In this document: in pieces, positions 1-7,204 of the stretch
How positions within the stretch are numbered: the stretch's first letter is position 1
Layout of the letters: each line of letters opens with the position of its first letter
Notes under the pieces: model-generated
Told to the model about the DNA's origin: nothing
The model's input: the letters and a program-made list of their open reading frames with translations, nothing else
Databases searched by the model: none
Assembly (NCBI GenBank): GCA_902797555.1
Contig: CADBTM010000214.1
Span: 1 to 11,452, forward strand
Length of the DNA stretch: 11,452 bases
Origin: Oscillospiraceae bacterium
Lineage (GTDB): Bacteria; Bacillota; Clostridia; Oscillospirales; Butyricicoccaceae
Reading direction: 5' to 3'
Translations under genes and position numbers: made by a program

Positions 1-2045
1 CCTGCCAGCAGGCGGAAGATCTCCATCACCTGCTCCTGATAGACGATACAGCCATAGGTGACCGAAAGCACCTGCTCCAGCAGCGGGTGGGCATAATGCA
101 CCGCCGAGGGATCGTGCCGGCAGCGGATATATTCGTCGATATACTGCATGGGGCCGGGACGGAACAGGGCGACAATGGCAGTGATATCCTCCACGCTCTT
201 TGGCTTGAGGCGCACTGCTACGTCGGTCATGCCCGAGCTTTCCATCTGGAACACGCCGGAGGTCTGTCCCCTGCCCAGCATATCGAAGACGTCGGGATCA
301 TCATAGTTGAGATGATCCCAATCAAGGGTCTTGCCTTCGGCAGCAATCATCTTGCGGGCGTCGTCCAGAATGGTCAGGTTGCGCAGTCCAAGGAAATCCA
401 TTTTGAGCAGTCCCAGCTCTTCCAGCGTGGTCATCACATATTGGCACACCACGCCCTGATCGCCCCGCGCCAGAGGAACATATTCGTCCACCGGAGCGGC
501 TGCAATGATGACGCCGGCGGCGTGGGTGGAGGCGTTGCGGGGCATGCCCTCGATCTTGCGCGCCATGTCCAGCAGGTTTTTCACCCGGGGATCGTCCTCA
601 TAATAGTGGCGCAGCTCGGGTGAGACCTGCAGCGCCTTGTCCAGGGTGATCTTGAGCTCCTGAGGGACCAGCTTTGCCACAAGATCCACCTCGGCATAGG
701 TCATGTTCATCACCCGACCCACATCGCGGACGGCGGCGCGGGCCGCCATGGTGCCGAAGGTGACGATCTGCGCCACATGATCCGCGCCGTATTTTTCGGT
801 CACATAGTCGATGACCTCCTGGCGGCGGCGCGGGCAAAAATCGATATCAAAGTCGGGCATGCTCACCCGCTCGGGATTGATGAACCGCTCGAAATACAGG
901 CTGTATCGCATGGGATCCACATCGGTGATCCGCATGCAGTAGGCAGCCATGCTGCCAGCGCCCGATCCGCGGCCGGGGCCGACGGGGATACCCCGGGATT
1001 TGGCATAGTTGACAAAGTCGCTGACGATGAGAAAGTATTCCACAAAGCCCATCCGGGCGATCATATTCAGCTCGTAGCGCAGACGCTCCTTATATTCCTC
1101 CGACCCGTTGGGATAGCGGTTGGCAAAGCCCTCCCAGCACAAGCGCTCCATATAGGTGCGGGCGTCGGTCTCCCCTGCCGGGAGCTGAAAGGCGGGCAGA
1201 TGGTATTTGCCGAAGGTAAAATCCATGCTGCAGCGCTGGGCGATCCTGACGGTGTTTTCCAGCGCCTCGGGGATATAGCCGAACAGCGCAGCCATCTCGT
1301 CCCCCGATTTGACGTAAAACTCCGTTCCCTGAAAGCGCATCCGGTTTTCATCCTCCACCGTTTTGCCGGTCTGAATGCACAAAAGCACGTCATGAAGCTC
1401 GCTGTCCTCCCTGCGGAGATAGTGGGCATCGTTGGTGCACACCAGCGGAAGGCCGGTCTCGTTGTGGATGCGGATCAAGCCCTCGTTGACGGCGCGCTGC
1501 TCGGGGATGCCGTGATCCTGCAGCTCGAGATAATAGTTGTCCTCACCGAACAGGGCGGCATAGCGGAGGGCGGTCTCCTTGGCGGCGGAATAGTTTCCGT
1601 GCATCAGATTGCGCTGCACCTCGCCCGCAAGGCAGGCCGACAGACAGATCAGCCCGTCGTGATGCTCCTGCAAAAGCTCCCAGTCCACCCGGGGCTTGTT
1701 GTAAAAGCCCTCCAGAAAGCCCGCGGAGCACAGCTTGATGAGATGCTTGTAGCCGGTCTCGTTTTTGCACAAAAGAATGAGATGATAGGGGTCGCTGTCC
1801 AGCTCGTACACCTTGTCGTGGCGGGTGCGGGGCGCAACATACAGCTCGCAGCCGATGATGGGCTTGACCCCCGCCTTTTTTGCGGCCTTGTAAAAATCCA
1901 CGCAGCCGTACATCACGCCGTGGTCGGTGATGGCGACGGCGTCCTGTCCCAGCTCCTTGACCCGCTGCATCAGCGGACCCAGACGGCAGGCGCCGTCCAA
2001 AAGGCTGTATTCGGTATGCAGATGGAGATGCACAAAGGGAGTCAT
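1..2045 (-). CDS. dnaE: DNA polymerase III alpha subunit DnaE, N-terminal 681 residues (gene runs off the left edge)
   Basis: Catalytic subunit of the replicative or accessory replicative DNA polymerase (family C). The visible part begins MTPFVHLHLHTEYSLLDG, a PHP domain opening, and covers the PHP domain (about residues 1-280) and the palm. The three polymerase aspartates are in place: D400 and D402 in PDFDIDF and D550 in LKMDFLGL, close to E. coli D401, D403 and D555. GPGRGSGAGS and the YQEQVM motif just before the edge also fit. PHP metal-ligand positions look complete: H8, H10, D17, H42, E67, H88, C138, D206 and H208. The family is usually about 1,150 residues, so about 40% is missing, including the fingers, tandem HhH, OB and tau-binding parts. 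The start is supported by AGGAGG seven bases upstream and by an ATGA overlap with the whiA stop, suggesting translational coupling. PolC would be expected elsewhere in such a genome, which is inference. Confidence 0.97.
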   Translation of the reverse strand, partial: MTPFVHLHLHTEYSLLDGACRLGPLMQRVKELGQDAVAITDHGVMYGCVDFYKAAKKAGVKPIIGCELYVAPRTRHDKVYELDSDPYHLILLCKNETGYKHLIKLCSAGFLEGFYNKPRVDWELLQEHHDGLICLSACLAGEVQRNLMHGNYSAAKETALRYAALFGEDNYYLELQDHGIPEQRAVNEGLIRIHNETGLPLVCTNDAHYLRREDSELHDVLLCIQTGKTVEDENRMRFQGTEFYVKSGDEMAALFGYIPEALENTVRIAQRCSMDFTFGKYHLPAFQLPAGETDARTYMERLCWEGFANRYPNGSEEYKERLRYELNMIARMGFVEYFLIVSDFVNYAKSRGIPVGPGRGSGAGSMAAYCMRITDVDPMRYSLYFERFINPERVSMPDFDIDFCPRRRQEVIDYVTEKYGADHVAQIVTFGTMAARAAVRDVGRVMNMTYAEVDLVAKLVPQELKITLDKALQVSPELRHYYEDDPRVKNLLDMARKIEGMPRNASTHAAGVIIAAAPVDEYVPLARGDQGVVCQYVMTTLEELGLLKMDFLGLRNLTILDDARKMIAAEGKTLDWDHLNYDDPDVFDMLGRGQTSGVFQMESSGMTDVAVRLKPKSVEDITAIVALFRPGPMQYIDEYIRCRHDPSAVHYAHPLLEQVLSVTYGCIVYQEQVMEIFRLLA

Positions 2046-2917
2046 ACCTGATCCTCCTGACTGAGCTGCACCAGACGGCGCAGGCGGTTGTTGAGTCCCG
2101 GACGGGAGATCGGCGTTTCCGACACCTGACACAGCTCGGTGAGGGAAAGCTCGGGATGCTCCAGCCGCAAAAGCGCCGTGGCCTGCAGCTGGGGTGAAAG
2201 GCTGTCGAACCGCCCCTGCTGCTGCAAAAGACGGATGGCCTCGACCTGACGGGCGGCGGCCGACACCGTTTTGCTCAGGTTGGCCGTTTCGCAGTTGACC
2301 TTGCGATTGACGCCGTTGCGCAGCTCCCGTTCCACCTTTTTGAGCATGAGGTCCATGGCGGCGGAGGTGGCTCCGATGGCCGAGAGAAAGTCCTCGATGG
2401 CGGCGCTGTCTTTATAATACAGCACAAAGGCGCCCCGACGGTTGATCTGCCCTGCGGGCAGCTCCATATCGTTGAGCAGAGCGCTCACCTGCCGGGCGAC
2501 GTAATAGTGGGTGGTGACCAGCTCGAGATGATAGCCCTTGTCCGGAGTGGACACATAGCCCCCCACCAGAAAAGCGCCCCGGAGAAAGGCGTTTTTGCAG
2601 GGCTCGTCCTCCACGATGGCGCGGTTTAAGGGGAGGGATTCGCCGCTCTCATAGCCATAGGCGGCGTACAGCCGATCCAGCTGCTCCCCGTCGGTGATGA
2701 GGAGAAGCCCTTCCTCCTCCTCGGGAAAGATATCCAGCGTCTGACGCAAAAGGGTCTGCACCCGGCGGCGGACGGTGGCGTCCTCGATGCCCATGCGCAG
2801 CTGGGCGCGGGAAAGCACGCCCGCAAAGAGCAGCATGCCCAGGCATTCGGCCAAGGCCGCTTCTCCCGAGGCGGTGACGCGGCACAGCTCGTGCTTGATG
2901 TCGGTGGTAAAGGACAT
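2042..2917 (-). CDS. whiA: WhiA, DNA-binding protein with LAGLIDADG-type fold and C-terminal HTH
   Basis: 291 residues, slightly shorter than the usual 300-320. The N-terminus MSFTTDIKHEL matches the family opening. A degenerate homing-endonuclease-like (LAGLIDADG) region follows, with CKNAFLRGAFLVGGYVS at about 107-123. The C-terminal helix-turn-helix lies at about 251-282, with SLTELCQ, then PISRPGLNNRLRRL in place of the usual PVSKSGVNHRLRKL. In Streptomyces WhiA is a sporulation and division regulator. In Bacillus subtilis (YvcL) it affects division and chromosome segregation and binds DNA without clear transcriptional control. The gene follows yvcK after 44 nt, preceded by AAGGAG at good spacing, and its stop overlaps the dnaE start. 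The crh/HPr gene that follows whiA in B. subtilis is absent here. Confidence 0.95.
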   Translation of the reverse strand: MSFTTDIKHELCRVTASGEAALAECLGMLLFAGVLSRAQLRMGIEDATVRRRVQTLLRQTLDIFPEEEEGLLLITDGEQLDRLYAAYGYESGESLPLNRAIVEDEPCKNAFLRGAFLVGGYVSTPDKGYHLELVTTHYYVARQVSALLNDMELPAGQINRRGAFVLYYKDSAAIEDFLSAIGATSAAMDLMLKKVERELRNGVNRKVNCETANLSKTVSAAARQVEAIRLLQQQGRFDSLSPQLQATALLRLEHPELSLTELCQVSETPISRPGLNNRLRRLVQLSQEDQV

Positions 2918-2961
2918 TCCGGACGCTCCTTTCTGAAAAAACTATGGACTGGGAAACTGCT

Positions 2962-4050
2962 TTACACCTGGCGCAGCAAAAGGCGATCCAGGTCGCCGGG
3001 GGTGCCTTCCCGATGGGCGAAGGTCTCGGCGGCAAGCATCACGTTGTAGGCGAGGCGCAGCGGGTCGTGACGCGCCAGCTGTCCCTGGCGGGACAGCATA
3101 TCTCCGCCGAAAAGGCGGATGCCCAATCTGCGAAAGTCCTCGGTGTTGGGACGCAGCGGTTCGCTGCCCTCGGGAAGATAGCGGTGCGCCAGCTTTTCGG
3201 GCACCTCATAGGTGTTGTAAAGGCAGACGTCGATGACGCCGCCGTGATCTAGGATCGCCTGGGCGTGGTCGGCGGCGGAATAGCCCTCGGTCTCGCCGTC
3301 CTGCGTCATCACGTTGAGGACGTACAGCTTGAGGGCGGAAGAATCGTGCAGCGCCTGAGAGATCCCCTTTACCAAAAGATTGGGAATGATGCTGGTATAC
3401 AGGCTGCCGGGGCCGAGAATGATCAGTTCGGCCTGCTTGAGGGCCTCCAGCGCTCTGGGAAGCGCCTCCACATTCTCCGGCAGGAGCCGGATGGAACGGA
3501 TGTCCAGATTCTTGTCCTTTTTGGCCGAAGTGATGGCGGTCTCCCCCGTCACCCGGCTTCCGTCGGCAAAGGTGGCCTCCAGCACGGTGTTTTGCGTGCA
3601 CACGGGAAGCACCTGTCCGGTGACGGCGAGGATCTGATTCATATTGCTGACGGCCTCCTCAAAGGAGCCGCAGATATTGTTGAGCGCAAAAAGAAAGAGA
3701 TTGCCGAAGCTTTGCCCTTGCAGACTGCCCGAATCAAACCGGTAATTGAGCAGCCTGTTCATCATGGTGCTGGTGTTGGCCAGCGAAAGAATACAGTTGC
3801 GGATATCCCCGGGCGGCAGCATGCCATACTCCCGGCGGAGCATGCCGGACGAGCCGCCGTCGTCGGTGACGGTGACGATGGCGGTAATGTTTTCGGTATA
3901 CTCCTTCAGACCCAAAAGCAGCGTGGAAAGGCCCGTACCTCCGCCGATGACCACGACCCTTCTGGCGCGGGCGCGGGCGGTGCGCAAAACCTCCTCCGGC
4001 ACGGTTGCATAAGGATCAAAAAGGAGCTTGTCCAGATCCAGACTGTCCAT
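2962..4050 (-). CDS. yvcK: YvcK/GlmR family UDP-sugar-binding regulator (CofD-like gluconeogenesis factor)
   Basis: 362 residues. The CofD-like Rossmann fold is shown by GGGTGLS (36-42), TVTDDGGSSG (60-69), PPGDIR (79-84), GPGSLYTS (213-220) and MTQDGET (248-254). The B. subtilis homologue is needed for growth and normal cell shape on gluconeogenic carbon sources. It binds UDP-GlcNAc and was renamed GlmR because it stimulates GlmS, the first step of amino-sugar synthesis. That role is family knowledge and is not shown here. About 30 residues precede the usual first strand (VVVIGGGTG); no good internal start with a ribosome binding site was found, so the extension is probably real. The start lies 3 nt past the rapZ stop, with a GGAGAAGGGA stretch at the end of rapZ acting as the likely ribosome binding site. 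The rapZ-yvcK-whiA order is classic for Gram-positives. Confidence 0.95.
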   Translation of the reverse strand: MDSLDLDKLLFDPYATVPEEVLRTARARARRVVVIGGGTGLSTLLLGLKEYTENITAIVTVTDDGGSSGMLRREYGMLPPGDIRNCILSLANTSTMMNRLLNYRFDSGSLQGQSFGNLFLFALNNICGSFEEAVSNMNQILAVTGQVLPVCTQNTVLEATFADGSRVTGETAITSAKKDKNLDIRSIRLLPENVEALPRALEALKQAELIILGPGSLYTSIIPNLLVKGISQALHDSSALKLYVLNVMTQDGETEGYSAADHAQAILDHGGVIDVCLYNTYEVPEKLAHRYLPEGSEPLRPNTEDFRRLGIRLFGGDMLSRQGQLARHDPLRLAYNVMLAAETFAHREGTPGDLDRLLLRQV

Positions 4051-4053
4051 GAT

Positions 4054-4911
4054 TTATCCCTTCTCCGCGTCGCGGTGGCGAATGCTCACGTTTTGTCCGG
4101 AGGCCTGCAGCTCGTGATAGATCCGCCGTCCCACCGACACCGAGCGGTGCCGTCCGCCGGTGCAGCCCACACCGATTACCAGCGAGGTCTTGCCCTCCCG
4201 CACATAAAGCGGCAGGAGAAAGTCCAGCATATCCTTCAGCTGACGGATAAAGATCTCGGCGCTGGGATCGGCAAAAACAAAGTCATATACCCGGTCGTCC
4301 AGACCGGTAAGGGGGCGAAGCTCCTGCTCATAGTAGGGATTCTTCAAAAACCTCACGTCAAACACCAGATCACATTCGTGAGGAATGCCGTATTTAAAGC
4401 CAAAGGTGCACACCGAGATCACCATCATCCGCTTGCCCTCCTCGCCGAAGAGGTTGACCAGATGATTCTTGAGTCCGTTGACCGAAAGGGCGCTGGTATC
4501 GATCTTGTAGTCCGCCTGACGGCGCACCGGCTCCATCAGCACGCGTTCCTCCTCCACAGCGGCCTCCAGACCCTTTCCGTCCACATCCAGCGGATGACGG
4601 CGGCGGCTGGCCTTTTGCCGGTTGATGAGCACCTCGCTGCTGCAGTCCAGAAACAGGATATGGCAGGAATTGCCCGACTGCCTGAGCTCGTCGATCACCT
4701 GAAACAGATACGAATGGTCTCTCCCGGCGCGGACGTCCACCACAAAGGCAACCTTATCCTTTTTTTCCGCGCTGGCGGAAAAAAGCTCCGCAAACTGGGG
4801 GATCAGCTTTACCGGCATATTGTCGATGCAATAATAGCCCATATCCTCCAAAACATCCACTGCGACGCTTTTTCCCGCGCCGCTCATGCCAGAGATGATC
4901 AAACAGTCCAT
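4054..4911 (-). CDS. rapZ: RapZ/YvcJ family P-loop nucleotide-binding protein
   Basis: 285 residues, the normal family length. Walker A is GMSGAGKS (8-15), followed by the family marker CIDNMP (28-33), DVRAGRD (59-65), DTS (138-140), GFKYGIP (171-177), DVRFLKNP (185-192) and the C-terminal GCTGGRHRSV stretch (249-258). In E. coli RapZ senses glucosamine-6-phosphate and directs RNase E to the GlmZ small RNA, controlling GlmS. In B. subtilis YvcJ binds and hydrolyses nucleotides and affects competence. An RNA-adaptor role here is unproven. It starts 15 nt after the preceding gene, with GAGGAGG about ten bases upstream overlapping that gene's stop region, and its stop is 3 nt before yvcK. The pairing with yvcK and murB fits amino-sugar and wall-precursor control. 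Confidence 0.95.
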   Translation of the reverse strand: MDCLIISGMSGAGKSVAVDVLEDMGYYCIDNMPVKLIPQFAELFSASAEKKDKVAFVVDVRAGRDHSYLFQVIDELRQSGNSCHILFLDCSSEVLINRQKASRRRHPLDVDGKGLEAAVEEERVLMEPVRRQADYKIDTSALSVNGLKNHLVNLFGEEGKRMMVISVCTFGFKYGIPHECDLVFDVRFLKNPYYEQELRPLTGLDDRVYDFVFADPSAEIFIRQLKDMLDFLLPLYVREGKTSLVIGVGCTGGRHRSVSVGRRIYHELQASGQNVSIRHRDAEKG

Positions 4912-4926
4912 TTATCACGATCCTCC

Positions 4927-5712
4927 TCAGAAGATATCTCGCAGCAGCATCAGAATCACGCTGCCAAACTCGCGGACATAGGTGCCGGGCACCAGCCACC
5001 GCAGGGGCAGCGGCGCGCCCAGCGTCCCGATGGACGGGAGCTTCAGCGTCTTTGCCAGATGGCGCACACGAAAAAGATGAAAGGAATTGCTTGCCACGGT
5101 GACCGGGTAGGACAGGCCGTGTTCCTCCATAATCTGTTGGGAATAGAGCAGGTTTTCCCGGGTGTTGTGGGAGCGCTCCTCCGAAAAAATCCGATCGGAG
5201 GAAATCCCCCGCTGACGGAGATAGCTGGCCATCACCGAGGCCTCGGAAACCTGCTCGTCCCTGCCCTGCCCGCCGGAAACGATCACGACGCAATCCGGGT
5301 TGGCGTGAAGATACGCTTCCGCCAGCTCCAGCCGGGAACGCAGCGTCGCCGAAGGCTGGGTGCCCCGAATCCCGGCGCCGAGGACGATGAGCGTCCTTGT
5401 TCCCTCTGCGGGGGCATCCTTCGCGCCCGCTATGATCAGACCCTCCACCACGAGAAACAGGGCGAGGCACAGGGCAAATGCTGTAAAGGTAACAGTCCTT
5501 ACAGTGCGCCATATTCTTTTGGATTTTTGGCTCAGATCATCTCTTTTGCACATGTGAAGCAATAAAAGGATCCACGCCAGCGCGATCGCTCCCGCCCCGG
5601 CGAGAAACACCAGAAACCCGAAGCTGGTGTTGACGTTGCTGCATGCCAGCAAAGCGACCCCGCAGATCAGCAGCCACAGGGACGGGCTGCGCAGGAAAGA
5701 ATGTTTTCTCAT
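4927..5712 (-). CDS. Membrane-anchored DUF218 (YdcF/SanA/ElyC-like) protein
   Basis: 261 residues. Three hydrophobic segments at about 11-27, 31-54 and 73-97 make an N-terminal membrane anchor. The DUF218 domain follows (about 106-255) with LGAGIRG (111-117), SGGQGRDE (146-153), a conserved EAS-M-YL stretch, ERSHNTREN (179-187) and SNSFHLFR (208-215). Family members ElyC and SanA of E. coli are tied to envelope integrity; the chemistry of the domain is not well defined, so no reaction is assigned. The start ATG overlaps the murB stop (ATGA) and has only a weak upstream purine run, so translation is probably coupled to murB. Its position between murB and rapZ suggests a wall-related role, by inference. 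It is not part of the B. subtilis yvcIJKL arrangement. Confidence 0.85.
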   Translation of the reverse strand: MRKHSFLRSPSLWLLICGVALLACSNVNTSFGFLVFLAGAGAIALAWILLLLHMCKRDDLSQKSKRIWRTVRTVTFTAFALCLALFLVVEGLIIAGAKDAPAEGTRTLIVLGAGIRGTQPSATLRSRLELAEAYLHANPDCVVIVSGGQGRDEQVSEASVMASYLRQRGISSDRIFSEERSHNTRENLLYSQQIMEEHGLSYPVTVASNSFHLFRVRHLAKTLKLPSIGTLGAPLPLRWLVPGTYVREFGSVILMLLRDIF

Positions 5713-6602
5713 TTGAGGTATTTTACTTCCGGGGTGAGCGTAACGCCAAAGCGATCCTCCACGATGCGCGTCACCTGTTCCATCAGCGAGAGCACATCGG
5801 CGCAGGACGCGCCGCCCCGGTTGATGACAAAGCCGGCATGCTTTTCGGATACCTGGGCTCCGCCCACGGAAAAGCCCTTCAAGCCGGCGTCCTCGATGAG
5901 CTTTCCTGCAAAATGTCCTGCGGGACGCTGGAAGGTAGATCCTGCGGAGGGATATTCCAGCGGCTGTTTGTCCCGTCTGCGGGCGGCAAAATCAGCCATT
6001 TCCTCTTCGATCGCCTGTCTGTCTCCCGGCTGCAGTCCAAAGGCTGCGGACAGCACCACCCACTGGGGGTGATCGGAATAGGTGCTGTGGCGATAGGAGA
6101 GCCGATGCTCTTCGGCGGTCAGGGTGCGCACGCCCTCGGGCGTCCAGCAGGTGGACGAAAGCAGGGTCTGGGCGATCTCGCCGCCATAGGCGCCGGCGTT
6201 CATCACCACGGCGCCGCCCACCGTGCCGGGGATGCCCTGGGCAAAGCTCAACCCCGCAAGGCTCTTTTCCGCGGCGCAGGCACTCAGCCGCGCCAGAGAA
6301 AAGCCGGACAGGGCGGTGACTGTGTTTCCCTCCCAGCATAGCTCGCCCTCCGGAGTGCGGATCACAAGGCCGTCAAAGCCGCCGTCATCCACCAGAAGAT
6401 TGCTGCCCTTGCCGATCACGGCATAGCGGATGCCCTCCCGCTGGGCATAGTCCAGCAGGGCGCACAGCGCTGTCGCGTCTTCGGGCATGGCAAAAAAGCG
6501 GGCGGGCCCCCCAACGCGGAAAGTGGTGTGCCGGGACATGGGCTCGTCGCACAGCAGGAGGATCCCCTGTCCGGCGGCAAAATCAAAAATGGATTGTACC
6601 AT
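5709..6602 (-). CDS. murB: UDP-N-acetylenolpyruvoylglucosamine reductase MurB
   Basis: Cytoplasmic FAD enzyme that reduces UDP-GlcNAc-enolpyruvate to UDP-MurNAc with NADPH, the second committed step of peptidoglycan precursor synthesis. The start chosen here gives 297 residues. FAD-binding motifs are TTFRVGGPA (26-34), GKGSNLLV (64-71) and GIPGTVGGAVVMNAGAYGG (123-141). The proton-donor serine lies in PSAGSTFQRP (S222), the substrate loop has SYRHS (about 169-173), and the conserved C-terminal Glu is in LTPEVKYL (E292). The short loop around YRHS is typical of type II (Gram-positive) MurB. An ATG 21 nt further upstream (6623) is in frame, but it lacks a ribosome binding site and lies only about 8 nt from the predicted transcription start. 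The ATG at 6602 has GGAGG five bases upstream, so it is preferred. First gene of its operon. Confidence 0.95.
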   Translation of the reverse strand: MVQSIFDFAAGQGILLLCDEPMSRHTTFRVGGPARFFAMPEDATALCALLDYAQREGIRYAVIGKGSNLLVDDGGFDGLVIRTPEGELCWEGNTVTALSGFSLARLSACAAEKSLAGLSFAQGIPGTVGGAVVMNAGAYGGEIAQTLLSSTCWTPEGVRTLTAEEHRLSYRHSTYSDHPQWVVLSAAFGLQPGDRQAIEEEMADFAARRRDKQPLEYPSAGSTFQRPAGHFAGKLIEDAGLKGFSVGGAQVSEKHAGFVINRGGASCADVLSLMEQVTRIVEDRFGVTLTPEVKYLK

Positions 6603-6607
6603 AGAAA

Positions 6608-6612
6608 CCTCC
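6608..6612 (-). promoter_or_regulatory. Ribosome binding site deciding the murB start
   Basis: On the minus strand GGAGG is followed by TTTCT and the ATG at 6602. It falls inside the frame that would be coding if translation began at the upstream ATG (6623), so it decides between the two possible starts. Confidence 0.8.
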
Positions 6613-6637
6613 GATAAGCGCATACTACTACATTTTT

Positions 6638-6666
6638 ATTGTACCATATTTCTATGTCCGTTTCTA
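6638..6666 (-). promoter_or_regulatory. Extended -10 promoter of the murB-dnaE operon
   Basis: Minus strand: -35 TAGAAA (6661-6666; 4 of 6 match to TTGACA), a 17-bp spacer, then -10 TACAAT (6638-6643; 5 of 6). The -10 is preceded by TATGG, giving TATGGTACAAT, an exact match to the Gram-positive extended -10 pattern TRTGN. Transcription would begin near 6631, about 29 nt before the murB start at 6602. It lies directly downstream of the previous operon's terminator, as expected for an independent promoter read by the vegetative sigma factor. Confidence 0.75.
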
Positions 6667-6676
6667 CCTCTTTTTG

Positions 6677-6703
6677 AAAAAAAAGAACGGCTTGCACCGT
6701 TCT
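6677..6703 (-). terminator. Intrinsic terminator of the gdh-like/sda/GNAT operon
   Basis: Read on the minus strand, a 7-bp stem AGAACGG/CCGTTCT closes a 6-nt loop (TGCAAG) and runs straight into a stretch of eight T. It begins about 20 nt after the stop of the GNAT gene (6724) and ends before the murB promoter, separating the two operons. Confidence 0.9.
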
Positions 6704-6723
6704 GGAAGGAAAAGAATCGCATC

Positions 6724-7203
6724 TTATTTCCGGATCAGATTCTGGTAGATGGCGGGATGGCTGTCGGGGATCATCACCGCGCCAACGGTTTTTTCATAGA
6801 AAGGTGCGGCGTCGTCCGCCCAGCCGATGATGGCATAGGCATAGCCCATCTCCCACATGGAATGCAGGCAGGACAGCAGAAGTCCGGTGCCCACCTTTCC
6901 TTCCCGCAGGTTGGGATCGACGCCGATGGGGCCGAAATAGTCCTTACCCGTGGCCTCAAAGCAGGAAAAGCCGATCACCTGCTTGTCCTTGACGGCGATA
7001 TAGCAGGTGGAAGGAACGGAGCACAGCGACATCTCGCACTCGTGCATCCAGCCGTCGCCGAAATGCTCCTTGACAAAAGCCAGCACTCGTCCCTTATCTG
7101 GGCCGATGACCCGTTTGACCGAGATGCCCCGTTCCGCCAGCTCGGCCAAAACCGGCTCCTTGGAGGGAAGATTCCACAGCTTGACCAACAAATCATGCGC
7201 CAT
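6724..7203 (-). CDS. GNAT-family N-acetyltransferase, substrate unknown
   Basis: 159 residues, a single GNAT domain. The acetyl-CoA-binding region is at about 90-112 (YFGPIGVDPNLREGKVGTGLL), followed by a helix with CLHSMWEMGY and the C-terminal strand-helix signature APFYEKTVGA (133-142). An aromatic-rich central strand (CYIAVKDKQVIGF) is also typical. The pyrophosphate loop reads REGKVGTG where the family usually has R-G-K-G-I-G-x-A, so the first glycine of the loop is Lys. Acetyl-CoA binding may be non-standard, although the later glycines remain. The start at 7203 is one base after the sdaAA stop, with AGGAGG ten bases upstream inside the end of sdaAA. The reading frame is open further upstream, but that part lies over sdaAA and is not credible. 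Last gene before the terminator, so probably co-transcribed with serine dehydratase. No substrate can be named. Confidence 0.85.
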   Translation of the reverse strand: MAHDLLVKLWNLPSKEPVLAELAERGISVKRVIGPDKGRVLAFVKEHFGDGWMHECEMSLCSVPSTCYIAVKDKQVIGFSCFEATGKDYFGPIGVDPNLREGKVGTGLLLSCLHSMWEMGYAYAIIGWADDAAPFYEKTVGAVMIPDSHPAIYQNLIRK

Positions 7204-7204
7204 A

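Noticed and set aside
777..2051. A plus-strand open frame of 424 codons inside dnaE
   Set aside because: Fully antisense to a strong DnaE coding sequence whose catalytic motifs all read on the minus strand; no family resemblance in the plus translation.
2944..3252. Small plus-strand frame starting in the whiA-yvcK gap, considered as a possible crh/HPr replacement
   Set aside because: It lacks the HPr phosphorylation motif, lies opposite the C-terminus of yvcK, and has no convincing ribosome binding site.
3265..5565. A plus-strand open frame of 766 codons antisense to yvcK, rapZ and the DUF218 gene
   Set aside because: Same low-complexity His/Gly/Ala antisense composition, crossing three well-supported minus-strand genes and their junctions. 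It is a shadow of GC-biased codons.
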